DNA of 64,000 nt from Lytechinus pictus (Eukaryota; Echinodermata; Echinoidea; Temnopleuroida; Toxopneustidae). The stretch covers positions 26,473,501 to 26,537,500 of the forward strand of contig NC_087257.1 of assembly GCF_037042905.1 (NCBI RefSeq), in the 5' to 3' direction. The notes below the pieces were generated by a model. That model saw nothing but the letters and a program-made list of their open reading frames with translations. It made no database searches and had not been told where the DNA came from. The position numbers and the translations under genes were made by a program. The first letter of the stretch is position 1. Every line of letters starts with the position of its first letter. This document shows, piece by piece, positions 37,001-48,365 of this stretch.

Positions 37001-37628
37001 ATAATAACGAAATAAGTCAGAGCTTATTTCTCTTCATCTCTCATCCAATTTGTTGCCTTCTTTTGAATTTGAATCATCTTCCTTCTAAATCCAGCCCTAT
37101 TTCTAATCAATTCTCTATCTTTCTCCTTAATATCTCATCGCTATTTCTCGTCTTCATCTATTTCCTGTAAAAGCACAAGTTCTCTTTTTATTATTTAGAA
37201 TCAGTCAATCCCCAGTTCACTCCAAATTCCTGACCATCATGCATTTGGGGGAAAAGGCCTAATCCACTAAAAATGGGGAGTGAGATGAGTTTACCAAAGT
37301 AGAATGACAGCTTGAACTGCCATGTTCATACAAGGGTTATGAACTATAAAAAAAAAAATTTTAAAAAAATGAGCTTGTCAAGCTTAAAGGGGGAATGGAC
37401 TGATCAACACTCTGTTCTCTCATTGACTTTGTGTTAAAGCTAAAATATACCTTTCAAATATACCTTATATTTTGAGATTCTGTACATTGTTGGTTGAATA
37501 ATTGGTGATTAGACGTGATTGTGACTGCATTTTTATTTATGATTCATGTTCGTTTTAGCAACCTATTACATGTACACGTACATGTACATGTACACACCCT
37601 TTACATACCCTTTACTATACACGGAATT
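34067..37628. other. Intronic DNA without recognised exons
   Basis: Ordinary AT-rich intron with C-run 34253-34265, T/G tract 35804-35825 and C-run 35934-35943. A complex unique block lies at 36055-36390. A fragment of the element family seen at 51194 lies at 36402-36465 (GGGCCCTTTCTTACAAGGAG). No gene. Confidence 0.55.
36055..36390. other. Unique-looking, higher-complexity intronic island
   Basis: This block lacks homopolymers and TACATGTA motifs, has balanced composition with several CpGs, and is not similar to any other repeat here. An open frame of 110 codons covers most of it (36051-36383) but I recognise no protein and see no consensus splice sites at its ends. A conserved non-coding element is possible. 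Confidence 0.3.
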
Positions 37629-37810
37629 CAGGGGGAAATTACATGAAGCTTCAGGCAATTTCACCTTACCCCCCCCCCCCACCCCGAAAGGCTAAAAAAA
37701 GCCATGGCAACTCATAATGAGCCTTGGAAAATCCCCATCTCAATGTTCAAGCTTATCCAATATTGCAGATTTAGGCAGTAAGTTATGAAAAGTGACCCCT
37801 GAAATTTGTG
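37629..37810 (-). repeat. Dispersed repeat family R1, copy 2
   Basis: Reverse-strand relative of 28182-28340: it holds CCTTGGAAAATCCCCAT, CAATGTTCAAGCTTATCC and TTGCAGATTTAGGCAGTAAG. It contains a C-run at 37670-37681. Confidence 0.65.
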
Positions 37811-39000
37811 AAAATGAATTTTTTTTTGCCTGCACTGAATTACACATATACAGTAGGCCTACTGAATTACAGCACACTTTATTGCAGCACAGAACCTTGG
37901 CATCAATGGTTCATGATTTCAAAGTATCAGTTCAATATTTAGACCCACAAATGATGTTAACTTTATAGGATGAAAACTGCTTTTCTCCTCTATGTTATAT
38001 CATGTGATACTGTACAGAAACCTGTCAGGCTTGATGTCTTTTGTTAGCCAGTCATGCATCTTTATACATGCATCCACAGAATCAGACCAGACTTCGATGG
38101 AAGTTTAATGAAATTTGATGGCTGGATTTAGACATTTTATTGGGTCTGTATGTCTGTGTCATCCGTTCTCATCAATTCATCAAATTATACGCATAACTTT
38201 AACCCAGTCTGCTTTATGCCCCATTTACATTTGCTCTACGATAACTTTATGGTGCGACGATGGTACAATTTTTGTACTGATAAATGATCATTGTAGGATC
38301 TACAATTTTGTTTGAAGCAGAGTTATTCAATAATTTCAAATTCATCAAATTTCATAGCCCTACATGTACATTATTTGGGCATTGTACATGTATATTCTAC
38401 TGACATCGTACGATGAGTGTAGGGGCATCGTACAATATCTGTGCCATTTCCATATGGCCTCTGTATGGCTTTGTCTTCTACCCTTTGTGCCCCACACATG
38501 AAATCATTTTTAAATAATTTTTTAGTAGAGCATTGAGGAGAAGATACTAATGCTTTGAAAAGTGGCACGTGCGTGACCTGCTGTACATCAAAAACTTACT
38601 TTGCCAAACAAGGAAATGTAGCCACTGGTATGTCCAGAATATACATACTATTATTGCATGAACTCTACAGTTCGTTTCTGATTCTCAAGAAATCACCAGT
38701 TAGTTCACATCTGCATCAGATAAACCATTTACACCATACATGAACATGTGCTGTTTCCTTCAGACATAATATTCATAGCAGTGTGGTGTTGACACCACAC
38801 CAGATGTACATAAAACACCATTCATACTGTTTACACAGATACTGTTCGCACTAGGTATAGGCCCTATTAAAAACATGTACATCAGACAAACCTGTATGCT
38901 TTTGCACCATACATACATGTACCTGTGTATACAATTGCATTCAAATAATTTTTAGTGTTGAGGTTATAATTTGTACTGGCACATATCTGATTGTATTAGA

Positions 39001-39310
39001 GCTGCCCATGAGTTGAGGGGATATCTTCCCAGCATGCAATCACTCAATGCGAGGATCTCTCCCTTCCTGCCCATTGGTCTTACGTAATGCCGGAATCCGT
39101 ACCCAACTTCAAAAGAACTGACCGCACTATTCCAGCGAGACCCTGTGAGATGATGACACCTTTCTCAATCCTCTGGTATCCCCGGGGGCAGTGATACCTC
39201 TACGTGCAGCCATCTCCTGAACAGACACGACTGGATAATTGTCAAGTCCTGATCTCTTCAAGAAGTCACCTTGACATCCTCAAGGGATTAGCGAATGGGA
39301 TGGAAAATCC
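39001..39310. other. Unique-looking intronic island with raised GC
   Basis: A 300-bp block of balanced composition, free of simple repeats, between AT-rich flanks. It has no long open frame and no match to the repeat families here. It may be a conserved regulatory block or an old unrecognised repeat. Confidence 0.3.
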
Positions 39311-40965
39311 TTGATCTTTTTTTAAATATATAGATGAACTCTCTTAATGTCCTTATTTATATCAAGGAGGTATTGAAATGTATTAAGCCGGCCAGAAATT
39401 TTCTAAAATTCTGGTTCAAAGTTATCCAATTCCTGTTGTTTCAGCATCGGTTGTTTTGTTAATACCAATAAGTCCTCAATGATTTCAGCTGTACTATTTC
39501 AACAGGGAATTGTTTTAACATTTCGTTGATAAGGTACGGCTGCAGCTGCATCCTACATTGCCAATGGCTTTCAATATATCTCTACCTCCAATATAGGCCT
39601 ACATGTATGTACTGTAGATGTTTCTTTTTCCAGTTTTCATGTTTACAGCAATTCTCAGTCCTCTGCCTCTCTGTCACAATTTTACATTTTTTTGTCATTG
39701 GAACAATGGAAACCTTACTGTTCTCCCAGGTTTCTTTTTTTTCTTCTGCTTTTTAGTAATACGGTACTATTTCCTTCAATATTTCCTTACTGTTTGCGTG
39801 TTTGATCTCAGCAATTGCCTTCATGTGAAGATACTTGTACGTGTGTAAATTCGTAACATCAAGTATTTTTTTAGAATTCTATTGCCTTTTTTGCTTTTGC
39901 TTCAGAAAGGCATTCACTCTGACAGGGTCATCATCCTTCTCGTCCCAGATAGACAATTGGAAGCATTCCCCTTTCAAACAAAATCAACAGTGGACTGTCA
40001 TCCAGGAAAGTACAACTGGAGGTTACGCTCTAGCTTTCAAAGAGAAATGAGATGTATTTTGGATGAATCGTGATGGAGCAGTAGTACTGTAGACCATTAC
40101 GAGTTGCAGTACTACTCGCTTGGACAGCGTTGACCTCATCATATAACTTGGCAAGCTATTCAGGCCAAAGGTTCAAGAAGGTCAATTGAATTGGGTCAGA
40201 GAACTTCCAGCACTTGCTATTTATGCTTATGAATATTCATAGGCGGATGATGCCTAGTCTGTGGGTGCAGCTCCTGATTTCATGCTTTCGTTGTAATTTA
40301 TTTTGATATACCTTGAGTGCAGAGCCGGAAAATTTCATTGGTCTATGACCAGGCCTAGTCTGTCACTCTGTCGGTGAAGAAACTTTAAAACGACAACCAT
40401 TCACATTGCATGTGTCTCTATGCAGTGGCATAGCGAGGTAGAAACTGTACCTGGAGCAAGTGCTGAAAATCCTGAAATCATTCAATTTTCAACATCCCAT
40501 GTAGACCTTGGCATTGTACTCATGATGTTTATTCTTTTCTTTATTTGACATAAGATTATTCTTTCTGTACAATTTTTTTGGGTTTTGTATTTTCCACACT
40601 CCCCTGTAGTTGCCCCCCCCCCCCCGGCACTTACCACATTACGTTGCCCTTGGCCCTGACCCCTACCCTACCCCTCCCCCCATGCCCAGGCTGCGACCAT
40701 CTTCATTTCACCTCTCTGCACCAACCAATAAAGAATGATGAGGATGCATGGATACTTGTTTTCATGCATGGAAGCCATCGAGCCTTGGAGATGATGATAA
40801 ACATCCCATTGCTGCATTCTGTTCTCATTCCAGCTTTTCAACCCTTTCACACCCACCCAGTGATAAAAATTATGTGGTATTTTCTATTAAGAAATTCAGA
40901 GGTGATGATTTGATTTCAATTCAAGTGTTTCCATCGCAGGTCAGAGAATATTAGGGTGGTGTTCA

Positions 40966-41440
40966 GGGAAAAAGCTTCAAGGGAACCCGGGGCAATTTTT
41001 TCCCTGAATTGCTCTAAAGAGACCTTGATGGAAACTTTAAAAAAGGAACCTTGGAAAATCCCCATTCATTATAATAATAATAATAATTTAGGTATATTTA
41101 CCCAGGGAAGCCACTTCAGTTCTGAAAAATGTTCTCCCAGCGGGCCCTGCTATTATTATTACCCCGGCTTTAGCTGGGCTGCCTAGGCGCTCAAGCATTC
41201 AAGGAATTTCTTCCTACATGGTACCCATTCACCTCACCTGGGTTGAGTGCAGCACAATGTGGATAAATTTCTTGCTGAAGGAAATTACACCATGGCTGGG
41301 AATCGAACCCACGACCCTCTGTTTCAAAGTCGGAAGACTAATCCACTGGGCCACAACGCTCCACAATTACAATGTTCAAGCTTATTCAATGTTGCAGATT
41401 TTGGTAGTAAGTTGTGAAAAGTAGCCCCTTGAAATTAAAA
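40966..41440 (-). repeat. Dispersed repeat family R1, copy 3, split by a SINE
   Basis: The left part (CCTTGGAAAATCCCCATT, ending near 41066) and the right part (CAATGTTCAAGCTTATTC to GAAAAGTAGCCCCTTG, 41370-41440) are continuous in the uninterrupted copy at 37629. The SINE 41069-41362 sits exactly in between, so it inserted into an existing R1 copy. Confidence 0.7.
41069..41362 (-). mobile_element. tRNA-derived SINE, copy 1
   Basis: Read on the minus strand, it has a tRNA-like head with the B box GGGTTCGATTCCC (complement of 41298-41310), the body CAAGAAATTTATCCACATTG and CAGGTGAGGTGAATGGGTAC, then a 3' tail of (TTA)n (41070-41087 complement). Pol III transcription from the internal A/B boxes and mobilisation by LINE proteins are known for this class. 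Confidence 0.8.
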
Positions 41441-41937
41441 ATACAATGTAGATTTTGTGCCTGGTAGTGTTCCATAGAGCAGATTGTAAAGTTAAGCATG
41501 ACTGTAACGTGTTCTTAGCTGCTAAATCAGCTACGTAGTGATATATAATTTAAAACAATAAAGGGTCACAAGTCATGCGTAAAGTTGTATTGCATAACTT
41601 ACAAACAGATGTCCTGGTATTTTGCTAATAATTGAAATCATTGTACCTCTAGATAATGTCCCCCCTAAAAAATTAGGCTTAACCCTCAAATCGCAAGACC
41701 TTTTGCAGGAATTTCTGCAAGTTTGCACAGTGTTCGATTTTGCTTGTATATATTTTCTTGTGCTCATATCTACATGATCTTTATCTGATTCAGGCTGATG
41801 TGAACAGAGGAAATGATCACCACTCCTGGTATTTTGAGGTTTGCATACATCATCTGCAAGTAGGTTTGTGATTGAGCAGGTGTGAAATGTGCCTAAATGG
41901 TAGTTTACATGTATTTATGATCCAGGCCAAAAATTTG

Positions 41938-42090
41938 TTTCATGGGCTACTTTTCACAACTTATTGTCTAAATCTGCAACATTGGATAAGCCTGAACATT
42001 GAGATAAATGGGGATATTATCCAGGGCTCCCTTTTTTACTTTCCAGGGCTCTTTCAGCATTTCGGGGGCTTAAATCGCCCTCAACCCAAT
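41938..42090 (+). repeat. Dispersed repeat family R1, copy 4
   Basis: GGGCTACTTTTCACAACTTA is followed by ATCTGCAACATTGGATAAGC and TTTCCAGGGCTCTTTCAGCA, ending near TTTCGGGGGCTTAAATCGCC. It is the best-preserved + strand copy. Confidence 0.65.
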
Positions 42091-42874
42091 TGTAATGTCT
42101 TATTTCATTGATTGAATGCAGCCTGAGTTTACATTTTCACGTTGTTCTATACCATGAGGGGTACATGTACCCCTTTTGGTCATTTGAACTCTTATCCCAT
42201 TGCAGTGACCAGAACGTCAATCCATGATCAGGCCAATATTTTCCTATGGTTATTATCCATGTAATCTACTACCCTGTCGAGGTCATCCAGGCATTCTAAT
42301 TTCTTTCATTAGATCATCCTTCATCAGCCTGAATTTGAACAATCTTGAGATTCTAGATTGATTAGCTCCCCACAAGATTGATTTTGAGATTGAAGAAACA
42401 GGCCTATATTTTGAACGTGGGGGTTTAATTTCAAACTCTGGTCAAAAATGTAAAGCTATGAATAGGCTAAATGTGACAATTGATACAGGATTGATTTAAT
42501 GTACATGTATCAGCTCATAAATATGTCATATCTATAACTGTCTGGGAATAAAAAAAATTAGAATTATTATTATTTTTTTTTTTTGGGGGGGGGGGGCTGC
42601 TGTACATATAGCATGTCAAAGAGCACAGTGAACATATGAGCACATAATGTTAACATAATTTTTGGTTTAGAAGCTGTCTTCTGACAGTAACAGTCAGACA
42701 TCTGTGCTTCTCAGCTAATCAAAACCAAGGTATTGACATGTCTTGCCAGATGACATACATGTAATGCCTGCCATGCGGATCGCTGAATAGCACGATTTTT
42801 CACAAAACCCTATAACATTGTCTGGTCCTTATAATCGCAGCTTTACCTACCACATTATCCATAATTATCCAGTG

Positions 42875-43095
42875 TATAGTGGGTTTGAATCCCAGTCATG
42901 GCACAATTTTCTTCAGCAAGAAATGGATCCACATTGTGCCTCACTCAATCCAGGTGAGGTAAATGGGTACCAGGCAGGATGAATTATTTTCTGCACAAAG
43001 TGCGCTGGAGCTATAAATGATTAAAAGCTGGGGTAATAATGTGCACCAGCTAGATAGTCTACACTTGATAAATGCTAGATAATATTATAATACAA
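42875..43095 (+). mobile_element. tRNA-derived SINE, copy 2 (5' truncated)
   Basis: It begins around the B box GTGGGTTTGAATCCCAGTCA, continues with the shared body (TTCAGCAAGAAATGGATCCA, CAGGTGAGGTAAATGGGTAC) and ends in GGGGTAATAAT and an AT-rich tail. More diverged than the copy at 43736. Confidence 0.7.
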
Positions 43096-43735
43096 ATTAT
43101 CTGAGCAAGTTTGAGTTTGTTGTAAATTCATGATATACCAGATCAGAAATATTTTGCTGCCTTATATATTGTTGAAAGCTCAGGCTGGTGGAAACAGGAC
43201 CTTTCAAAACCTGCCCAGGGATGGATTCATTCAAAATTCCATTTTCTAAGTGAGTGCTTTGTGCTTGATATTTCATGGGATCTCTCATTTGCAACTGCTA
43301 ATGAGGAAAGTAATTCTGCTTTTAAAGGGATTACAGGTTTAAACTGATCATTGAACTGTGTTGAATTTGACTTTCAATGGTGATGTGAGAAAAAAAGGCA
43401 TTTTTTGTCTGTAGCAATAGGGTTTGCATGACTGTAAGGTGTACTTGTTTTAGTTTACCGACATCTGCAAATGTCTGTTTCGTAACAAGAAATTTTACTG
43501 GTAAATGGCTCTTTTACATTTGGTTTGTGATTATCATAGTATGCTTGGAGGTATTGGAGGATGATCATGCCCTGGTAGTGTCCTACTATGATTGTATGAT
43601 TTTGGTACGGATTTTCAATCAGCCTAGGGTCTACAATATTGTTTTGTTAGTTTATCCCTGGACATATCTTTATAGAGATATCATATGATCTTGATGGAGA
43701 AATCACACATTCTCCTCTCTGTTATCATGTAATTG

Positions 43736-44012
43736 GCCTGATGTGGTCTAGTGGTTCTGACTCTTGTCTTTCAAATAGAGGGTCATGGGTTTGAATCCCA
43801 AGCCATGACGTGTTTTCCTTCAGCAAGAAATTTATCCACACTGTGCTGCACTCGACCCAGGGGAGGTGAATGGGTACCCGGCAGGATTAATTCCTTGGAT
43901 GCACTTAGCGCCGGTGATGGTAGCTCGATCTATAAAAGCCGTGGTAATAATAGCAAGCGCTTTGTATCCTCAGGCAAAAAAGCACTATATAAATCAAGCT
44001 ATTATTATTATT
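43736..44012 (+). mobile_element. tRNA-derived SINE, copy 3 (full length)
   Basis: It has an A box (TGGTCTAGTGG, 43744-43754) and a B box (GGGTTTGAATCCC, 43787-43799), then the shared body with CTGCACTCGACCCAGGGGAG, GGGTACCCGGCAGGATTAAT and GCGCTTTGTATCCTCAGGCA, and an (ATT)n tail from about 44001. It is the reference copy of this family in the window. A second tail fragment (GAGCGTACTAAATGCTAG) precedes the microsatellite at 44065. Confidence 0.85.
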
Positions 44013-44063
44013 AGTTTATAAACGCTGTGATATAGTTAACTATGGAGAGCGTACTAAATGCTA

Positions 44064-44064
<1 letters not shown>

Positions 44065-44102
<38 letters not shown>

Positions 44103-44103
44103 A
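44065..44103. repeat. (TTA)n microsatellite
   Basis: About 13 uninterrupted ATT units, placed where a truncated SINE tail ends. The poly-Asn frame on the minus strand is an artefact of it. Confidence 0.9.
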
Positions 44104-44548
44104 TTATATGCAGTCCTCTCTGTATTGCTTTGTCTTTGCTCCATGATGCATACATGTAGCACATAAAATGTGTGATGGCAAATTATGTAAACATATTGTA
44201 GCCCCAAGGCACCTACATGTACGTGTAGTGATTGTAGAAAATGTGTTTGCACTTCATGATTATTAGGCCTTCTTAATTTCTTTTAAAAAGGAAAAGGAAG
44301 GTATAAGTGATTTGTAAGTTGAGCAACCTTTTCCAACTGTCCAAAGTCTGAGTGACTACTTGGAATAATTGTGCTTTCTAGTTTAATTATAGAACAGGGA
44401 CTTGGGACTGTAGAAAAATATATGTGGAAGGAAGAGGGGGGTCTGTGCTCCCATCTGGTAAAGTTTCATCTCCCTGATAGAAAGATAGACAGATAGATGA
44501 ATAAATAATTCAATATGGATAATATCAAATCTACATGTAAAACACAAG

Positions 44549-44879
44549 GGGTGGTATTCTGATTTAATATCAAACCTCAGTTTAACCCTGGTCTAAAACT
44601 AGAATTTGAAACCACACTTCTAAGGAATACTGGGCTTCATGATATATCTTTCATATTTGTGGCAAATATAATGTATCAAAACAATTCTCTAAAATTCATT
44701 ACATTTTTTGCATTTTGTTATTATTCCCATTTCATGACTCAATTATTTTTTGGGCAATTTTGTTTTTTTTTCAGCAGGATAAGAAGAATTTTTTATTGGT
44801 GAACTGGCACTGGTAAAAGTGAGGTTAACCCGGGTTTAACCCATGTTTAACTAAAACCATGGCTATTAGAATACCACCC
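44549..44879. mobile_element. MITE-like inverted-repeat element (GGGTGGTATTCT ends)
   Basis: The left end GGGTGGTATTCTGAT and the right end TTAGAATACCACCC are inverted repeats. Inner motifs AGTTTAACCCTGGT (left) and ACCCGGGTTTAACCC (right) are also inverted. No coding capacity. Confidence 0.65.
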
Positions 44880-47325
44880 AAAATGTCATACGCTCACTGA
44901 TTCCAAACTCTTCTTTATTGCAGTGATAGGTATGCCTACGTTTTTTAATGGAAAATGTGTTTTTACTCCAATTTATTGCATCAGGATGTTTGTAAACCGT
45001 TTTTTATGAGTGTCCATATATAATGGTACTAGAGGATTAAACAATTCCCTCTGCCTAATCTGAACTTGGGAAAAAGCTAGGCCAAGGAGCTTCAAATGCC
45101 TCCTTGGGTAGGCCAACCTTAGCCGACTGACCAGTGTCATTAATTAGCTATGTTCACATGGCATGGTCAGCATCATCAGACGAAGTTATTCCTTCAACTT
45201 GACATCATAATTCATAGTGATTAAGTCAGTGGATTGGGAGTGCAAGACCTTCCCACTATCCAACCCTCCCTTAAAGAAATAAATGATAATAATATAAAAA
45301 AGTGAAAATCTATACCCCAAAACACTTCTGGCGTTGAAAACTAGAGGACATATATCTATAACATTTTAGCATCTGACAACTTGCTTGATCTCAAAAGTTT
45401 CCTTGGTTCTACTTTTGATTGGCTGAGAATCACAATTGTTTGACTGTTCCTGGTAATTTTAGGATAATGGCAACTTGTTAGTGCTGAAACTTCCATTAAA
45501 CCATGGACCTACAACAGAGTCCGATGATGAAACTTTCATGTGAACATCACTCTTGATTTATCTGACCCAATTCACAGCAACCCATCTGACAGATTTATAA
45601 CTTCAATCAAGCCTCCATGCCTACTCCATTTCCAAACTCTTTGCACATACCCTACCCTTCAAGACGGCGTGCTGCCGTTTCCACGGAAATCTGTATTCCT
45701 TTGTCAACAAAATACTTTTTCTAAACGGGATAGGGCAACCTCTCCTACGCATCTTCAATCTTTCCAGAAAGTGTTTCAAATTGGTAAACTCTGATGAATT
45801 TAAAATAGTCTATCAATTTGATGAATTTGATTGAACTGACTGTTGGAGAAGCCTAGCAGAGTGTATTTATACATTCTCTTTTGGTTTTCAATAATTTGTT
45901 ATGAGTAGCTGTTATGTGGATGATAACAGTGAGTTATTTCTTGGCGTCAGCTGGCCTGAATACCGTAGTAGACCCCCCCCCCCTCCTCCCCAACACTTTA
46001 GAGGGCTTTTTACACTGGCAAGATTGGCTTGAAGGGCATAGTGAGGCTCTCGAGACCCGCTGAAAGTAATGATCTTAAGTCTAATTTTACTTTTTTGTAA
46101 ACTTGGTTTTGTTATATATGTAGCATACTTGCCAATTGTGCCAACTACTGTACCTACTCTTTTTTAGGGTGAGGGACAATTTAACCATATTGATCATGTG
46201 CCCCTGTTCTTGCAAAAAAAAGTATATGTGCACAATGTAGCAATGTCCTCTATTTTTTTAAAAACTCTTTCTGAATCATTTGTCCCTTTTCATGGACTGA
46301 CAGCTTGGCAAAAATCAGTAGCCTCATTTTTCTTTTCAAAATTTTTTTGAGTGATTTTCATTTCAGAGATCGATTAAATGAATTATATTCTTGTACACAG
46401 AAACAGAATGGTTATTCGCCCCCTCCCCAATGTTTTGACACTAAAGAGTCGCCCTATACAAGTAGATATGGCTATAGGCCTACTATAATTACTTTTTTTT
46501 TGGGGGGGGGGGTAAAGCTTGAATTTGAAATTGTGCATGTATATGGTTTATTTTTAGAATTTGGGCATTATGGCGAATCTGCTTCCTTGTTCTGTGAATG
46601 CAATTAGTATTACAAATTATACTGCTGAAACTACTATTAAATATTGCTCTTATGCTAAAAACTGTAGAGTGTTTTTCTTGGCTGGTAATTCTCATATTAA
46701 ACTAGGAATTAGTTTCAATGAGATTTTATAGAGCTGGGCACTTGAATGATATCTGTTACCATGGTGATACCATTACCTTTGATTACAATATTATGCGTGC
46801 TAGGCTTCTCCAATTTCCTTTGTTATCTACTGATTTTTCGTTGCTCCATACATTTTATTTGCTCTAATTGCAGGCTGAAGCTTGTTTGTTTGATGTTTCG
46901 TACCCAAGGGTTTCCAAATACATTTATGTTCAAACTATGGTTAGATTTTGAGGATTTTTTACGTCAGTCATGAAAATACATGTCTTTTATAAAACACAGG
47001 TTCTGAAAAGATTGCATTTGATTGGCAATTCCTGGGAATAATTTTATGGTATTGCTATGCATGTTATAGGTAACTAAATGCTGCACAAAATGACTTTTGT
47101 GTCACAGGATTTTACAACAAGATTGTACAAAACATTGTGAAATATTTTCAAACAGCCTAAAGTGTGAATTTTGAGAAGTATAAAACAAATCCTCGCAATC
47201 CCTGCTCAAGAGTGAGTTCTGTATTGTATCATACATCGTTATTATTGTTGAAATTGAACCAATTGCAGAAATTTCTGCATTTTAGCTCTTGTACACAGTA
47301 AAAAAAAATAGCATGTTGTTTAAAG
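44880..47325. other. Intronic DNA without recognised exons
   Basis: Contains a weak inverted relative of family M3 at about 45370-45480 (CATCTGACAACTTGC, GATTGGCTGAGAAT), a C-run 45973-45983, and a T/G tract 46492-46512. Open frames at 45540 and 46305 show no family resemblance or splice context. Confidence 0.5.
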
Positions 47326-47327
47326 CC

Positions 47328-47406
47328 TGTCACTCTAACAACAAGTTGTTTAAACTTTTTGAACAACTTTTTTTTTAAAGTTTAAACAATAATTGTTAGA
47401 GTAAGG
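47328..47406. repeat. Inverted repeat with GTTTAAAC core
   Basis: CACTCTAACAACAAGTTGTT followed by TAAACTTT is mirrored, inverted, in AAAGTTTAAACAATAATTGT followed by TAGAGTAAG. A T-run lies in the loop. Probably a minimal palindromic element. Confidence 0.55.
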
Positions 47407-47663
47407 GGCTTAAACAATGTGCTTAAACTTTTAAACAGTGTATGTCTCACAACTTATATGTTTTAGTATTTGGAGTTTTGTTGATTTTGTCGCCAGACAT
47501 AAAAAAGAAAATTTAGTGCCATCTCTATTGTCAAAGACAGTCATCTTTATCACCACTGCTCTCCTGATCAGCTGGAAACTGCTTTGATGAAGTTTATGCT
47601 TGCCTGTAAACATGTAGATTCAGTCACTCTGTCCAAATCCATGAAAGAAAGTGTGTCAAAAGA

Positions 47664-48046
47664 TATACCCCTTTCATAAACCTATCCTCCAATTAGCCGC
47701 CTAATAGAAATGCGGATAATTCAATAAAAATTGCGTTCACAAACTCCGAAAATTATCCGCATTATTTTTACGAGCGCCCGTCCTGAAAAAGGCGGATAAT
47801 CGTCATGACAACTGGACTCGCCCCTCCGATGCGGTTGTGTTGGAAAAGGGTGACCTTGTGACCGCACCATGGCAATTATCCGCATTATTTGGAAATACGT
47901 TCATAAACTCAAAATCTTGTTCCGATGCTGCTATTATGCGGATAATTGCAGCATCAAAATAATGCGGATAACTCTGGTCCTCCTCCGATTTTACGACCAA
48001 ATTATGCTGCTATTAGCCGCATAATTGGGTTTATGAAAGGGGTATA
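47664..48046. mobile_element. MITE-like inverted-repeat element (TATACCCCTTTCATAAAC ends)
   Basis: The ends TATACCCCTTTCATAAAC and GTTTATGAAAGGGGTATA are perfect inverses. Inside, GCGGATAATTC-like and AATTATCCGCATTATT-like motifs recur in both directions at least six times. A TA target duplication is possible. The 65-codon minus-strand frame inside is not a gene. Confidence 0.8.
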
Positions 48047-48139
48047 AGACATACCTTGGGGCTTTGAATCCATTGCAGAAATAATTGTAATCAAATGCAA
48101 CTCCCAAAATCAAACAAAGCTTGATTTATTCGAAACAAT

Positions 48140-48365
48140 CAGTGCCGACAGCACAGAAAACGTTGTTAGCCTAAATACAGTTCGCTATAAACAGCAAGCC
48201 CTGTCACATCTTTTAGATTGTGAAATCAAAACATTAATTTCAACGTGTAAGTAGTGCATTGTTGTAACATTGGGCATCGCTGCGACATTACCGGTTGTAA
48301 CAGGGCCTCTTTTAGCGCATTGTTTTTAGCGCTAACAACGTTTCAGTGCGGTCAGTACAGAAGTG
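48140..48365. mobile_element. Probable inverted-repeat element (AACGTTGTTAGC arms)
   Basis: Left arm CAGAAAACGTTGTTAGC with downstream CAGCAAGCCCTGTCACA; right arm GCTAACAACGTTTCAGTG preceded by TTGTAACAGGGCC. The arms are inverted and imperfect over about 65 bp. No target duplication identified. Confidence 0.55.

Noticed and set aside
39835-40073. Possible extra exon after the tract TTTTGCTTTTGCTTCAG
   Set aside because: An acceptor-like tract precedes two overlapping short open frames, but there is no convincing donor, no resemblance to the FAM117 family, and no way to choose a frame.
43736-43810. Functional tRNA gene
   Set aside because: A and B boxes are present but the sequence is followed by the shared SINE body and (ATT)n tail, and repeats occur elsewhere; it is a SINE head.
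44061-44252. Minus-strand frame ending in poly-Asn
   Set aside because: Created by the (TTA)n microsatellite.
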